This document shows, piece by piece, positions 50,814 to 59,702 of a stretch of 64,000 nucleotides of DNA; position 1 is the first letter of the stretch; every line of letters begins with the position of its first letter. The stretch spans positions 496,001 to 560,000 of the forward strand of contig FNPS01000003.1 in the NCBI GenBank assembly GCA_900107365.1, given 5' to 3'. The DNA comes from Flavobacterium aquidurense. Lineage in GTDB: Bacteria; Bacteroidota; Bacteroidia; Flavobacteriales; Flavobacteriaceae. The translations under genes and the position numbers were made by a program. The notes beneath the pieces are model-generated. The model worked only from the letters and a program-made list of their open reading frames with translations. It had not been told where the DNA came from and did not search any database.

Positions 50814-51944
50814 ATGAAGTTTGATTTATTACAAAAAGATCCGCAATCGAAAGCGAGAGCGGGAAGTATCACTACAGATCACGGCGTAATTGAAACGCCT
50901 ATTTTTATGCCTGTTGGTACAGTAGCTTCGGTAAAAGGAGTGCATCAGCGTGAATTGAAAGAAGATATTAATCCGGATATTATTCTTGGAAACACTTACC
51001 ACTTATACTTACGTCCGCAGACTGAAATTTTAGAAAAAGCTGGTGGATTGCATAAATTCATGAACTGGGATCGTAATATTTTGACAGATTCCGGTGGATA
51101 TCAGGTTTATTCTCTTTCTAACAATCGAAAAATTAAGGAAGAAGGAGTGAAGTTTAAATCGCATATTGACGGTTCATATCACTTTTTTACACCAGAAAAT
51201 GTAATGGAAATTCAGCGTACTATCGGGGCTGATATTATCATGGCTTTTGATGAGTGTACGCCTTATCCTTGTGATTACAGATATGCGCAACGCTCGATGC
51301 ACATGACGCACCGTTGGTTGGATCGTTGTATTAGCCATTTAGATAAAGTTCCTTATAAATACGGATATGAGCAAACGTTTTTTCCAATTGTTCAGGGAAG
51401 TACTTATAAAGATTTACGTCGTCAATCGGCTGAATATATTGCCAATTCAGGTCAGCAAGGAAATGCTATTGGTGGATTATCAGTAGGAGAGCCGGCAGAA
51501 GAAATGTATGCAATGACTGAAGTTGTCTGCGAAATTTTGCCAGAAGACAAACCTCGTTACCTGATGGGAGTTGGAACTCCTATAAATATATTAGAAAATA
51601 TTGCGTTAGGTATTGATATGTTTGATTGTGTGATGCCAACACGTAACGCAAGAAACGGAATGTTGTTTACAGCAAACGGAACGATCAATATTAAGAATAA
51701 AAAGTGGGAAGCTGATTTTTCTCCGATAGACGAAATGGGACACACTTTTGTAGATACAGAATATACAAAAGCTTATTTGCGTCACTTATTTGCTGCTAAT
51801 GAATATTTAGGAAAACAAATTGCTACTATTCATAATCTTGGTTTCTATATGTGGTTGGTTCGTGAAGCTAGAAAACATATCTTAGCAGGCGATTTTAGAC
51901 CATGGAAAGAAATGATGGTTAAAAATATGAGCCAAAGATTATAA
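50814..51944 (+). CDS. tgt: tRNA-guanine transglycosylase
   Basis: This 376-residue TIM-barrel enzyme shows the catalytic and substrate motifs LTDSGGYQVYSLS (about residues 88-100), AFDECTPYP, GGLSVGEP and FDCVMPTRNARNG. It exchanges guanine 34 for a queuosine precursor in tRNA. The C-terminal zinc site is odd: where the usual CxCxxC stands before YxxAYLxHL, this protein has GHTFVDT, so all three cysteines are missing, while the IHN histidine is kept. It is followed by a repeat-filled gap and the LptF/G gene. Confidence 0.94.
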   Translation: MKFDLLQKDPQSKARAGSITTDHGVIETPIFMPVGTVASVKGVHQRELKEDINPDIILGNTYHLYLRPQTEILEKAGGLHKFMNWDRNILTDSGGYQVYSLSNNRKIKEEGVKFKSHIDGSYHFFTPENVMEIQRTIGADIIMAFDECTPYPCDYRYAQRSMHMTHRWLDRCISHLDKVPYKYGYEQTFFPIVQGSTYKDLRRQSAEYIANSGQQGNAIGGLSVGEPAEEMYAMTEVVCEILPEDKPRYLMGVGTPINILENIALGIDMFDCVMPTRNARNGMLFTANGTINIKNKKWEADFSPIDEMGHTFVDTEYTKAYLRHLFAANEYLGKQIATIHNLGFYMWLVREARKHILAGDFRPWKEMMVKNMSQRL

Positions 51945-51947
51945 AAA

Positions 51948-52041
51948 AGTTTCAGGTTATTTTGGTTTCAGGTTTCAGGTTCAGTTGAGAACGTGAAACC
52001 TGAAACTTGAAACTTGAAACTTTTAAACTTGAAACTAAAAG
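51948..52041. repeat. GTTTCAG/GAAACTT heptamer arms between tgt and the LptF/G gene
   Basis: Left arm units (GTTTCAG, repeated) at 51948-51985 and right arm units (GAAACCT, GAAACTT, GAAACTT) at 51993-52037 are inverted to each other, so the transcript would fold into a long hairpin. The same heptamers form the arms at 33165 and 33352. The block fills the gap exactly. Confidence 0.8.
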
Positions 52042-52045
52042 TTTT

Positions 52046-53134
52046 ATGCTGACTATAATAGACAAGTATATTTTAAAAAGATATTTAGCCACCTTCTCGG
52101 TGATGCTGCTATTATTTATTCCGATTGGGATCGTAATTGACGTTTCTGAAAAGGTGAATAAAATGCTGGAAAACAAGATTCCGTTTTTGGATATTGCGAT
52201 CTATTATTACAACTTTACCATTTATTTTGCGAACTCTTTATTTCCAATATTTTTATTTTTATCTGTAATATGGTTTACTTCAAAACTGGCCAATAATACA
52301 GAGATTATTGCGATTTTGAGCTCTGGAATTTCATTTACGCGTTTTCTTCGTCCTTATATTATAGGGGCGTCGATTGTGTCGGTTTTTGTGCTTTTAATGG
52401 GGTTTTATATCGTTCCTGCCGCAAGTGAAGGTTTTAATAATTTTAGGTACACCTACTTAAAAGGAAACGGAAAAGAGCTGATGCATGGTGAAAACACTAA
52501 TGTATACAGGCAAATCAATGACAATGATTTTATCTTCGTTAATAGTTTTCAGGAAGAGTCTAAAACGGCTTTTAATTTTTCATTAGAGCATTTTGAAAAA
52601 GATAAACTGAAATATAAAATCACAGCTAGCCGTATTAAATGGGACCCGAAAAAGAAAACCTATATTTTGTATGATTATACAAAAAGAACTGTTGGTGAAT
52701 TAGGTGATGTCATCGAAAAAAATCCTGAAAAAAATATCCCTTTTAAGTTCGAATTAGAAGATCTTACTCCTGTAGTTTATATTGCTGAAACCCTAAGTCT
52801 TGGAAAACTTTATAAGTTTATTGAAAAAGAAAGAAAAAGAGGCTCTGGAAATATTAATACCTATCTGGTCGTTCTTTATAAAAAATATAGTGTACCCGTT
52901 TCTGCTTTTATTCTTACTATTATTGCCGTTGCGGTTTCAGCGATGAAACGACGCGGAGGTATGGGAACCAATTTAGCTATCGGAATTGCAATTGCTTTTA
53001 CTTTTGTGTTTTTTGATAAAATCTTTGGTACACTTGCCGAAAAATCTACTTTCTCACCTTTATTAGCTGTTTGGTTCCCGAATATTGCTTTCGGAATTTT
53101 GGCAGTTTACTTATTACGTAATGCGAAACGATAA
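52046..53134 (+). CDS. LptF/LptG family permease
   Basis: This 362-residue membrane protein has an N-terminal pair of helices (MLTIIDKYILKRYLATFSVMLLLFIPIGIVID), two more around residues 50-115, a large periplasmic domain, and a C-terminal pair (VPVSAFILTIIAVAVSAMKRRGGMGTNLAIGIAIAFTFVFF). This is the YjgP/YjgQ layout of the LPS exporter. Whether it acts as LptF or LptG is open. The start at 52046 excludes the repeat upstream. It overlaps the next gene by 14 bases. Confidence 0.9.
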   Translation: MLTIIDKYILKRYLATFSVMLLLFIPIGIVIDVSEKVNKMLENKIPFLDIAIYYYNFTIYFANSLFPIFLFLSVIWFTSKLANNTEIIAILSSGISFTRFLRPYIIGASIVSVFVLLMGFYIVPAASEGFNNFRYTYLKGNGKELMHGENTNVYRQINDNDFIFVNSFQEESKTAFNFSLEHFEKDKLKYKITASRIKWDPKKKTYILYDYTKRTVGELGDVIEKNPEKNIPFKFELEDLTPVVYIAETLSLGKLYKFIEKERKRGSGNINTYLVVLYKKYSVPVSAFILTIIAVAVSAMKRRGGMGTNLAIGIAIAFTFVFFDKIFGTLAEKSTFSPLLAVWFPNIAFGILAVYLLRNAKR

Positions 53135-54008
53135 TTTAAAAAGTTATTTAAATCTTCATTTAATTGTTTTTATCTGGGGTTTTACTGCCATTTTGGGCGC
53201 TTTAATTACAATTGATGCCGAAAATCTTGTTTGGTTCAGAATGCTTTTGGCCATGATTTTTTTGGGAGGATTTATTGTTTATAAAAAACAATCTTTTCAA
53301 GTTCCAATAAAAGAGCTTTTTAAACTAATTTTTGTTGGTTTACTTATTGCACTGCATTGGATTTTCTTTTTTAAAGCCATTCATGTTTCTAATGTTTCAA
53401 TTACGCTTTCTATATTCTCTTTGGGTGCATTTTTCGCCTCTTTATTAGAGCCGCTTTTTTACGGACGAAAAATATTATTCTACGAAGTTTTCTTCGGATT
53501 GATTATAATTGCTGGACTTGCCCTCATTTTGCAGGTTGAAATTAAATATCTTACAGGTGTTTATTATGCATTGGCAGCAATCATTCTCGGCGTTTTATTT
53601 ACGCTCATGAACGGAAAGTTAATTGCAGATCATGAACCATCAGTAATTACATTTTATGAATTTGGTGCGGGAGTTTTCTTTATTACTATTTATTTTTTAT
53701 TTAAAGGAAAATTTACTGCAGACTTTTTTACAATGTCATTAAACAATTGGGTTTTGCTGCTTATTTTAGCTTCTATTTGTACGGCTTATGCTTTTACCGC
53801 TTCTGTAAAAGTAATGCAGAAATTAACTCCTTATACGGTTATGTTAACGACTAATTTAGAGCCTGTTTACGGAATTATGCTGGCTTACTTTATTCTTGGA
53901 GGAAAAGAAAAAATGAGTACGGAATTTTATATTGGTGCCCTGATAATTGTAATTACAGTTATTTTAAACGGCGTTTTTAAACATTATAAAAATAAGAAAG
54001 AACTGTAA
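53121..54008 (+). CDS. EamA/DMT family transporter
   Basis: This 295-residue protein has ten predicted membrane helices in two EamA halves (LIVFIWGFTAILGALITIDAENLVWFRMLLAM in the first; AAIILGVLFTLMNGKLIADHEPSVITFYEFGAG in the second). It should export small metabolites; substrate unknown. The ATG at 53121 lies within the end of the LptF/G gene (14-base overlap), which suggests coupling in expression rather than in function. Confidence 0.9.
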   Translation: MRNDNLKSYLNLHLIVFIWGFTAILGALITIDAENLVWFRMLLAMIFLGGFIVYKKQSFQVPIKELFKLIFVGLLIALHWIFFFKAIHVSNVSITLSIFSLGAFFASLLEPLFYGRKILFYEVFFGLIIIAGLALILQVEIKYLTGVYYALAAIILGVLFTLMNGKLIADHEPSVITFYEFGAGVFFITIYFLFKGKFTADFFTMSLNNWVLLLILASICTAYAFTASVKVMQKLTPYTVMLTTNLEPVYGIMLAYFILGGKEKMSTEFYIGALIIVITVILNGVFKHYKNKKEL

Positions 54009-54079
54009 TAGTTTACTTATTTTTAAATCACAATTTGATACTTTACTAACAATTAACTGTGCCAATGATATAATATTTT

Positions 54080-54087
54080 TATATTTG
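54080..54087 (+). promoter_or_regulatory. Candidate -7 element for accA
   Basis: TATATTTG fits the TAnnTTTG consensus 32 bases before the accA ATG. A matching -33 element at the proper distance is not obvious. Confidence 0.5.
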
Positions 54088-54119
54088 CGGTTCGATTTAC
54101 AAACAAAATTCAAAAATCC

Positions 54120-55073
54120 ATGGAATATTTAGATTTTGAGCTTCCAATCAAAGAACTTGAAGAACAGCTAGAAAAGTGTGTTATAATTGGAAAAGAATCT
54201 GATGTTGATGTCACACCAACGTGCAAGGAAATCAACAAAAAGCTAGTAGAAACTAAAAAAGAAATATACAAAAACCTAACGGCTTGGCAACGTGTTCAGC
54301 TGTCAAGACATCCAAACAGACCTTATACTTTAGATTATATCAGAGCGATCTGTGGTGATACTTTCTTAGAACTTCACGGAGACAGAGGTTTTAAAGATGA
54401 TAAAGCAATGGTTGGCGGATTAGGAAAAGTAAACGGACAATCGTTTATGATTGTTGGTCAGCAAAAAGGTTTTAATACAAAAACACGTCAGTACCGTAAT
54501 TTTGGTATGGCAAATCCTGAAGGATACCGTAAAGCTTTGCGTTTAATGAAAATGGCAGAGAAATTCGGAATTCCGGTTTTGACTTTAGTAGATACTCCGG
54601 GTGCGTATCCAGGTCTAGAGGCTGAGGAAAGAGGACAGGGAGAAGCTATTGCAAGAAACATTTTTGAAATGGTTCGTTTGCAAGTGCCAATTATTACCAT
54701 TATTGTTGGTGAAGGAGCTTCTGGTGGAGCTTTAGGAATTGGTGTTGGAGATAAAGTATATATGTTAGAGAATACCTGGTATTCTGTAATTTCTCCAGAA
54801 TCATGTTCTTCAATTTTATGGAAAAGCTGGGAGTACAAAGAACGTGCTGCAGATGCTTTAAAATTGACTTCATCTGATATGAAAAGACAAAAATTAGTTG
54901 ATGATGTTATTCCGGAACCACTAGGAGGAGCGCACTACGATCGCGAAACTACTTTCAAAACAGTTGCCGAATACATTACCAAAGGATATAACGAATTGAA
55001 AGACTTATCAACAGCCGACTTAATTGCCCAAAGAATGGACAAATACAGTAATATGGGCGAGTATAAAGAGTAA
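54120..55073 (+). CDS. accA: Acetyl-CoA carboxylase carboxyltransferase subunit alpha
   Basis: This 317-residue protein has the typical N-terminal helix ([15 protein letters not shown]), [76 protein letters not shown], and [13 protein letters not shown]. With AccD it transfers the carboxyl group from biotin to acetyl-CoA, the first step of fatty acid synthesis. Sequence and length are standard. A terminator follows. Confidence 0.97.
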   Translation: MEYLDFELPIKELEEQLEKCVIIGKESDVDVTPTCKEINKKLVETKKEIYKNLTAWQRVQLSRHPNRPYTLDYIRAICGDTFLELHGDRGFKDDKAMVGGLGKVNGQSFMIVGQQKGFNTKTRQYRNFGMANPEGYRKALRLMKMAEKFGIPVLTLVDTPGAYPGLEAEERGQGEAIARNIFEMVRLQVPIITIIVGEGASGGALGIGVGDKVYMLENTWYSVISPESCSSILWKSWEYKERAADALKLTSSDMKRQKLVDDVIPEPLGGAHYDRETTFKTVAEYITKGYNELKDLSTADLIAQRMDKYSNMGEYKE

Positions 55074-55091
55074 ATTCTTACAAGATTAATT

Positions 55092-55124
55092 AAAATCCGA
55101 AGCCTTACAGTTTCGGATTTTTTT
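55092..55124 (+). terminator. Terminator of accA
   Basis: AAATCCGAA pairs with TTCGGATTT around a loop of about ten bases, followed by a run of T. Confidence 0.85.
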
Positions 55125-55213
55125 TTGGTTATGAACAAAAAAAACTTATTTATAAACAATTAATAGTTATAACTCGATAGCAATTTTTTTTTAAATTTTG
55201 TTACTTTCGCTAT

Positions 55214-56758
55214 ATGGAAAATTTCAAAAACATAAACCCTGTTAAGGTAGATAAAACCACAATTATTAATTTAGAAAAAGGAAAATTACCTCCGCAAGTA
55301 CTTGATTTAGAAGAAGCTGTGCTTGGGGCGATGATGATTGATAAAAAAGGGGTAGATGATGTAATTGATATTCTACAGGCTGATGCTTTTTACAAAGATG
55401 CACATAAATTTATTTTTGAAGCGATTGTTCAGCTTTTTACAGATACACAACCAATTGACTTGTTAACGGTTTCAGCTCAGCTGAAAAAAAATGGAAAATT
55501 AGATTTAGCAGGAGGAGATTTTTATTTAATTCAGCTTACACAAAAAATAGCCTCTTCTGCGCATATCGAATTTCACTCGCGTATCATTCTTCAGAAATTT
55601 ATTCAAAGAAGTTTGATCAGAATTTCGTCTGAAATTATTGAAGCGTCTTATGATGAAACAACCGATGTATTTGATTTGTTGGATCAGGCCGAATCAAAAT
55701 TATATGAAGTAACTCAGGGAAATATTAAACGTAGTTCTGAAACTGCACAGAGTTTGGTTTTGCAGGCTAAGAAACGTATTGAGGAAATTTCTAAGCAAGA
55801 AGGTTTAAGTGGTGTTGAAACTGGTTTTACCAATTTAGATAAGCTAACTTCAGGATGGCAGCCAAGTGATTTAATCATCATTGCAGCAAGGCCGGCGATG
55901 GGTAAAACAGCTTTCGTACTTTCTATGGCCAGAAATATAGCCATTGATTTTGGACACCCTGTAGCTTTGTTCTCTCTGGAGATGGCATCGGTTCAGTTAA
56001 TTACGAGGTTAATTTCATCAGAAACAGGATTGTCATCAGAGAAACTGCGTACTGGTAAATTAGAGCCTCACGAATGGACCATGTTGAGTACCAAAGTGAA
56101 GAACTTAGAAAAAGCCCCGTTGTTTATTGATGATACGCCATCACTTTCTATCTTCGATTTAAGAGCAAAATGTCGTCGTTTGGTTTCGCAACACGGAATC
56201 AAAATTATAATTGTCGATTATTTGCAATTAATGACTGCCGGAGGAAATGGTAAAGGAGGAGGAAACCGTGAGCAGGAGATTTCTACAATTTCCCGAAACT
56301 TAAAAGCATTGGCCAAAGAGTTAAATGTGCCGGTAATTGCACTTTCTCAGCTATCGCGTGCGGTTGAAACCCGTGGATCAAGTAAACGTCCTTTGCTATC
56401 GGATCTTCGTGAATCTGGAGCAATTGAGCAGGATGCTGATATTGTTTCGTTCTTGTACCGACCAGAGTATTATAAAATTGATGAATGGGATGATGATGAG
56501 GCTTCGCCAACAGCAGGACAGGCAGAAATTATGATCGCGAAACACCGTAATGGTGGTATCGAAAACGTTCGTTTGAAATTCTTGGGACACCTTGGAAAAT
56601 TTGATAACCTTGATGATTTTTCTGGTAGCTATGATGATCTTCCTTCTAAAATGAATCATGATGATAATCCGTTTATCACTAAAAACTTGCCATCGCCTAA
56701 TGAAGCTTTTGGAAGTAATCTCAATGACGACGATGATGACAGTGATGTTCCATTTTAA
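55214..56758 (+). CDS. dnaB: Replicative DNA helicase
   Basis: This 514-residue helicase has the N-terminal collar domain ([18 protein letters not shown], about residues 26-43), Walker A in [11 protein letters not shown] (about 226-236), LFSLEM, Walker B in [10 protein letters not shown], and [31 protein letters not shown]-type motifs near the C terminus. It unwinds DNA at the fork and loads primase. The tail after about residue 470 is acidic ([11 protein letters not shown]). No intein is present. Confidence 0.97.
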   Translation: [514 protein letters not shown]

Positions 56759-56766
56759 TAAAATTT

Positions 56767-56793
56767 AAAAAACCTTTTTATAAGGTTTTTTTT
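56767..56793 (+). terminator. Terminator of dnaB
   Basis: AAAAAACCTT pairs with AAGGTTTTTTTT around a short T-A loop directly after the dnaB stop codon. Confidence 0.8.
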
Positions 56794-56893
56794 ATGTCAA
56801 ATTGTTAAATTGTTAGCAAAAATTCAGTAGTTTAGCACGGCAATTGATAAAAAATTGCACTATTAAATCATAACCAAAAACAAATTTAAAATT

Positions 56894-57268
56894 ATGGCAG
56901 ATTCAAGATTACCAGAAAAAGACACAGAAATTACTTTAAAAACAGCTCAAGGATGGGTTGCAAGCTGGAAAAAAGCAACTGATGATGATCTAAGAAAGAA
57001 AAAAGTGGATTCGTATTTAATTCCGAAAATTAATTTAGAAAAGGTTTTAGAACAAGGTATTGATGCAGCAAGAGCTTACATCGGAATTAATGAAGACGGT
57101 TTACAAACTTTAATGATTGTTGGAACACGCTACGATGAGAAAACGGGTATTTATGTAGATATGGTTCCTCGTAATGGAGTTGAAGAAGGTGGTGGAGATG
57201 GAATTTATGATTTTGCTCAGCCAAGCCCTCCCGCTACAGGAGACGATAGTAGCCCAATGAATCAGTAA
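56894..57268 (+). CDS. Unrecognised cytoplasmic protein with PSPP tail
   Basis: This 124-residue protein has no signal peptide. Residues 21-86 (starting GWVASWKKATD, with YLIPKINLEKVLEQ and QTLMIVGTRYDEKTG) resemble both halves of the lipoprotein two genes downstream: a Trp, then a charged stretch, Tyr with a hydrophobic strand, a leucine-rich helix, and a strand ending in V/IG followed by a charged turn. The tail has YDFAQPSPP (105-113), closely like YDGARPSPP at the end of the lipoprotein. It starts a three-gene operon (gaps of 5 and 18 bases). I recognise no named family. Confidence 0.7.
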   Translation: MADSRLPEKDTEITLKTAQGWVASWKKATDDDLRKKKVDSYLIPKINLEKVLEQGIDAARAYIGINEDGLQTLMIVGTRYDEKTGIYVDMVPRNGVEEGGGDGIYDFAQPSPPATGDDSSPMNQ

Positions 57269-57273
57269 TTTTC

Positions 57274-57912
57274 ATGCGTGTATTTATTATTAATTTCGGA
57301 TATTGCCTTCTAATCTTAAACTTCATTTTGTATGCAATAGGTTTTTTTAAACAGGGCAAAAGCTATAAAATTTTTACAGTTTATTTATTATTACTAGTAA
57401 TTGTTGAGCTTATTTCGACTGTGTTAATGCTATTGTATAATAACAATCTGTTAATGTCTCATTTTTATTTTATCGGACAGTTTATATTATTGAGCATGTT
57501 TTATTTAAATTTAGTGAAAGACCAGTTTCAAAAAAAAACAATAAAGATTGGATTTGTACTAGTTTTATTAACACTGGCAGTTCAATATGGACTAAAACCA
57601 GAGTTGTTTGTTAGATTCAATTTATACGAGATTTTTATTACATCATTTTTGTTGATAATTTATGCAACATTCCATTTTTACAATATGTTAGACGAAAAGA
57701 AAGAGTTCTATTTTATCAACATGGGTATCTTACTGTACCTATTTGGTAGTACAATCCTGTTTTTAGTCGGTAACTTAACTGTGAAATTTAGTGCAAAATT
57801 TAGTTTCATCACATGGATTCTTAATGCGATTCTTATTGTAGTCTATTATTTATTTATACTATATGAATGGAAAGTAAGTTATTTTAAAAGAAAAGTAAGC
57901 AGTATTGATTAA
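57274..57912 (+). CDS. Seven-helix membrane protein of unknown function
   Basis: This 212-residue protein has about seven membrane helices (near residues 5-24, 33-54, 60-80, 90-107, 117-135, 146-165, 177-196) with very short loops and a basic C terminus (YFKRKVSSID). There is no retinal-type lysine motif, so it is not a rhodopsin. Similar small seven-helix proteins lie beside histidine kinases in Bacteroidota and may act as sensing partners. It sits 5 bases after the PSPP protein and 18 before the lipoprotein. Confidence 0.7.
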   Translation: MRVFIINFGYCLLILNFILYAIGFFKQGKSYKIFTVYLLLLVIVELISTVLMLLYNNNLLMSHFYFIGQFILLSMFYLNLVKDQFQKKTIKIGFVLVLLTLAVQYGLKPELFVRFNLYEIFITSFLLIIYATFHFYNMLDEKKEFYFINMGILLYLFGSTILFLVGNLTVKFSAKFSFITWILNAILIVVYYLFILYEWKVSYFKRKVSSID

Positions 57913-57930
57913 ACCTTTAAATTACTATTG

Positions 57931-58674
57931 ATGAAAAAAACTATTCTATCTGGTGCTATTGTAGCAACACTTCTATTTTTTTCGTGTCAAAACGAGAATT
58001 CGCAGGGGAATACTTCTGTCGTTTCAAAGACAGAGCAGGAGAATTGGCAGACAGCAAAATTGGATGCTAAGTTTGCAGATTCTCAAAAACAAGTAACGGG
58101 TTATTTATTTCCAACTGATGAAATGTCTAAGTTGGTAGAAACACCAAATGTTGTGAATGTTCAGTTTGTTTTGGGGTACAGCGACAATACGTTACAAATT
58201 AAAGTTATTGGAGTTGATAAATCTGGAAACGAACTTGCAGGTGTTGACTCTCAAATACTAAAAGAAGCTTCTTATACAGACAAATTAGCTGTATTAAATG
58301 TTTCTAAAAGCAAAGCTAACAAAGGAGTTGAACTTTTAGACAAGCACTTACTTTTTCCTAAAGAAGCTTTTGATGGTATTACCGCATGGCAGGAAAAATT
58401 GAATTCAGTAACTGGATTAGACGAGGTGTTATCTTATGAAGGAAAACGTTTTAAACATTATAGTTTAGAAAAAGAAATTATTACTGATTTACTAAAAAAT
58501 AACAATACAACTAATGTTGGATTGTTTTTAGGACTTAATCCAGTAGGGAAGGTGACTACAATTTTAATTGGTTTGGATAAAAACAATTCAATCAAAAAAG
58601 CATCTTTAACAGCAAAAGATGTAGCGTCACCTGATGATACATACGATGGAGCGCGTCCTTCGCCTCCTTTTTAA
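57931..58674 (+). CDS. Lipoprotein with duplicated domain and PSPP tail
   Basis: This 247-residue lipoprotein has its lipobox at FFSC (Cys19). Two domains follow, at about 38-101 and 151-221. They resemble each other (GYLFPTDEMSKLVE ... LQIKVIGVDKSG versus HYSLEKEIITDLLK ... VTTILIGLDKNN) and the single domain in the cytoplasmic protein at 56894. The C terminus YDGARPSPPF matches that protein's tail. I start at ATG 57931; a TTG directly before it adds one residue. The function is not recognised. A strong terminator separates it from the kinase gene. Confidence 0.75.
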   Translation: MKKTILSGAIVATLLFFSCQNENSQGNTSVVSKTEQENWQTAKLDAKFADSQKQVTGYLFPTDEMSKLVETPNVVNVQFVLGYSDNTLQIKVIGVDKSGNELAGVDSQILKEASYTDKLAVLNVSKSKANKGVELLDKHLLFPKEAFDGITAWQEKLNSVTGLDEVLSYEGKRFKHYSLEKEIITDLLKNNNTTNVGLFLGLNPVGKVTTILIGLDKNNSIKKASLTAKDVASPDDTYDGARPSPPF

Positions 58675-58698
58675 AAAAGTTCCGGGATTAAATTTATT

Positions 58699-58740
58699 AA
58701 AATCTCTATCAGAATGAATTTTTTGATAGAGATTTGTTTT
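58699..58740 (+). terminator. Terminator of the PSPP operon
   Basis: AATCTCTATCA (58701-58711) pairs with TGATAGAGATT (58724-58734), followed by a T-rich stretch. It lies between the lipoprotein and the histidine kinase. Confidence 0.85.
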
Positions 58741-58799
58741 AATCTTTTATAATTTTAAGCAAACATAATTTCATTATAACAATAAAACTTTGGGTTTAT

Positions 58800-59591
58800 A
58801 TGAGTCCTAAATCAATCCCTGAATCTGAAATCGTTGCAACTGCAATATTTAGTTGTGTTTCATTTATTCTAATGGGACTTGTATTAGTTTTGTTCTTCTA
58901 TTTTTCGAGAAAAAAAATTACCCAGAAAGAATTAGAAAAAAAAGATTTAGAAATTCATCTTCAAAAAGAACAATTACATGCCGTTATTGTTGCACAAGAA
59001 GAAGAGCGTAAAAGAATTGCACAAGATCTTCACGATGACATCAGTTCTAAACTCAATATTGTTTCCCTTAATACCCATCTACTCTCTGCTCCAAACTTAA
59101 CAGAAGAAGAAACAAATGAAATTACCGACAATATAATTAATTTAACTACCAAAGCATTAGAGAATTCAAGAAAGATTGCGCATAATTTATTACCGCCGGT
59201 ATTTGAAAAATTTGGACTTAATGCCGGAGTCGAAGAATTATGTGAAGAATTTGAAAGTAGTAAAGCCGTAAAAGTTTATTATAAAAATGAAATTGATTTT
59301 GATGATAATGATATCGATCGCCATTTGCACGTTTTTAGAATTTTGCAAGAATTGATGAATAATTCATTGCGACACGGAAAAGCTACAGAAATTTGGATTT
59401 CTTTTAAAAGTATCGCCAGCGTTGCTACTTGTAATTATGAAGATAATGGTGTAGGTTTTGATAGTAAAAACACTGAAAATCAAAAAGGTTTGGGAATGAA
59501 AAATATCGATAGTCGGGTCTCTTTTTTGAATGGAGATATTAAAATAGACTCTCAAATTAATAAAGGTATCTCTGTAATTTTTACTTTTTAA
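58800..59591 (+). CDS. NarL-type sensor histidine kinase
   Basis: This 263-residue kinase has one N-terminal membrane helix (about residues 12-38), a short coiled coil, the HisKA_3 phosphoacceptor in ERKRIAQDLHDDISSKL (His near 79), and an ATPase domain with LQELMNNSLRHGKA (N box), YEDNGVGFD and GLGMKNIDSRV (G boxes). It lacks a sizeable sensor domain, so it may read out another membrane protein, for instance the seven-helix protein upstream. It is paired with the response regulator 111 bases later. Confidence 0.93.
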   Translation: MSPKSIPESEIVATAIFSCVSFILMGLVLVLFFYFSRKKITQKELEKKDLEIHLQKEQLHAVIVAQEEERKRIAQDLHDDISSKLNIVSLNTHLLSAPNLTEEETNEITDNIINLTTKALENSRKIAHNLLPPVFEKFGLNAGVEELCEEFESSKAVKVYYKNEIDFDDNDIDRHLHVFRILQELMNNSLRHGKATEIWISFKSIASVATCNYEDNGVGFDSKNTENQKGLGMKNIDSRVSFLNGDIKIDSQINKGISVIFTF

Positions 59592-59702
59592 GTTAATATT
59601 TAAAGATAAATCTGTTATTTAACCAATATATAAAGGTTATTCAAGTGTTTTTTAATTCATATTTTGTAATTTCGGCAGACCAAAGACTAAATAACCGAAT
59701 AA

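Noticed and set aside
57274..57912. Rhodopsin-like light sensor
   Set aside because: Seven helices are present, but the retinal-binding lysine motif and surrounding residues are absent.
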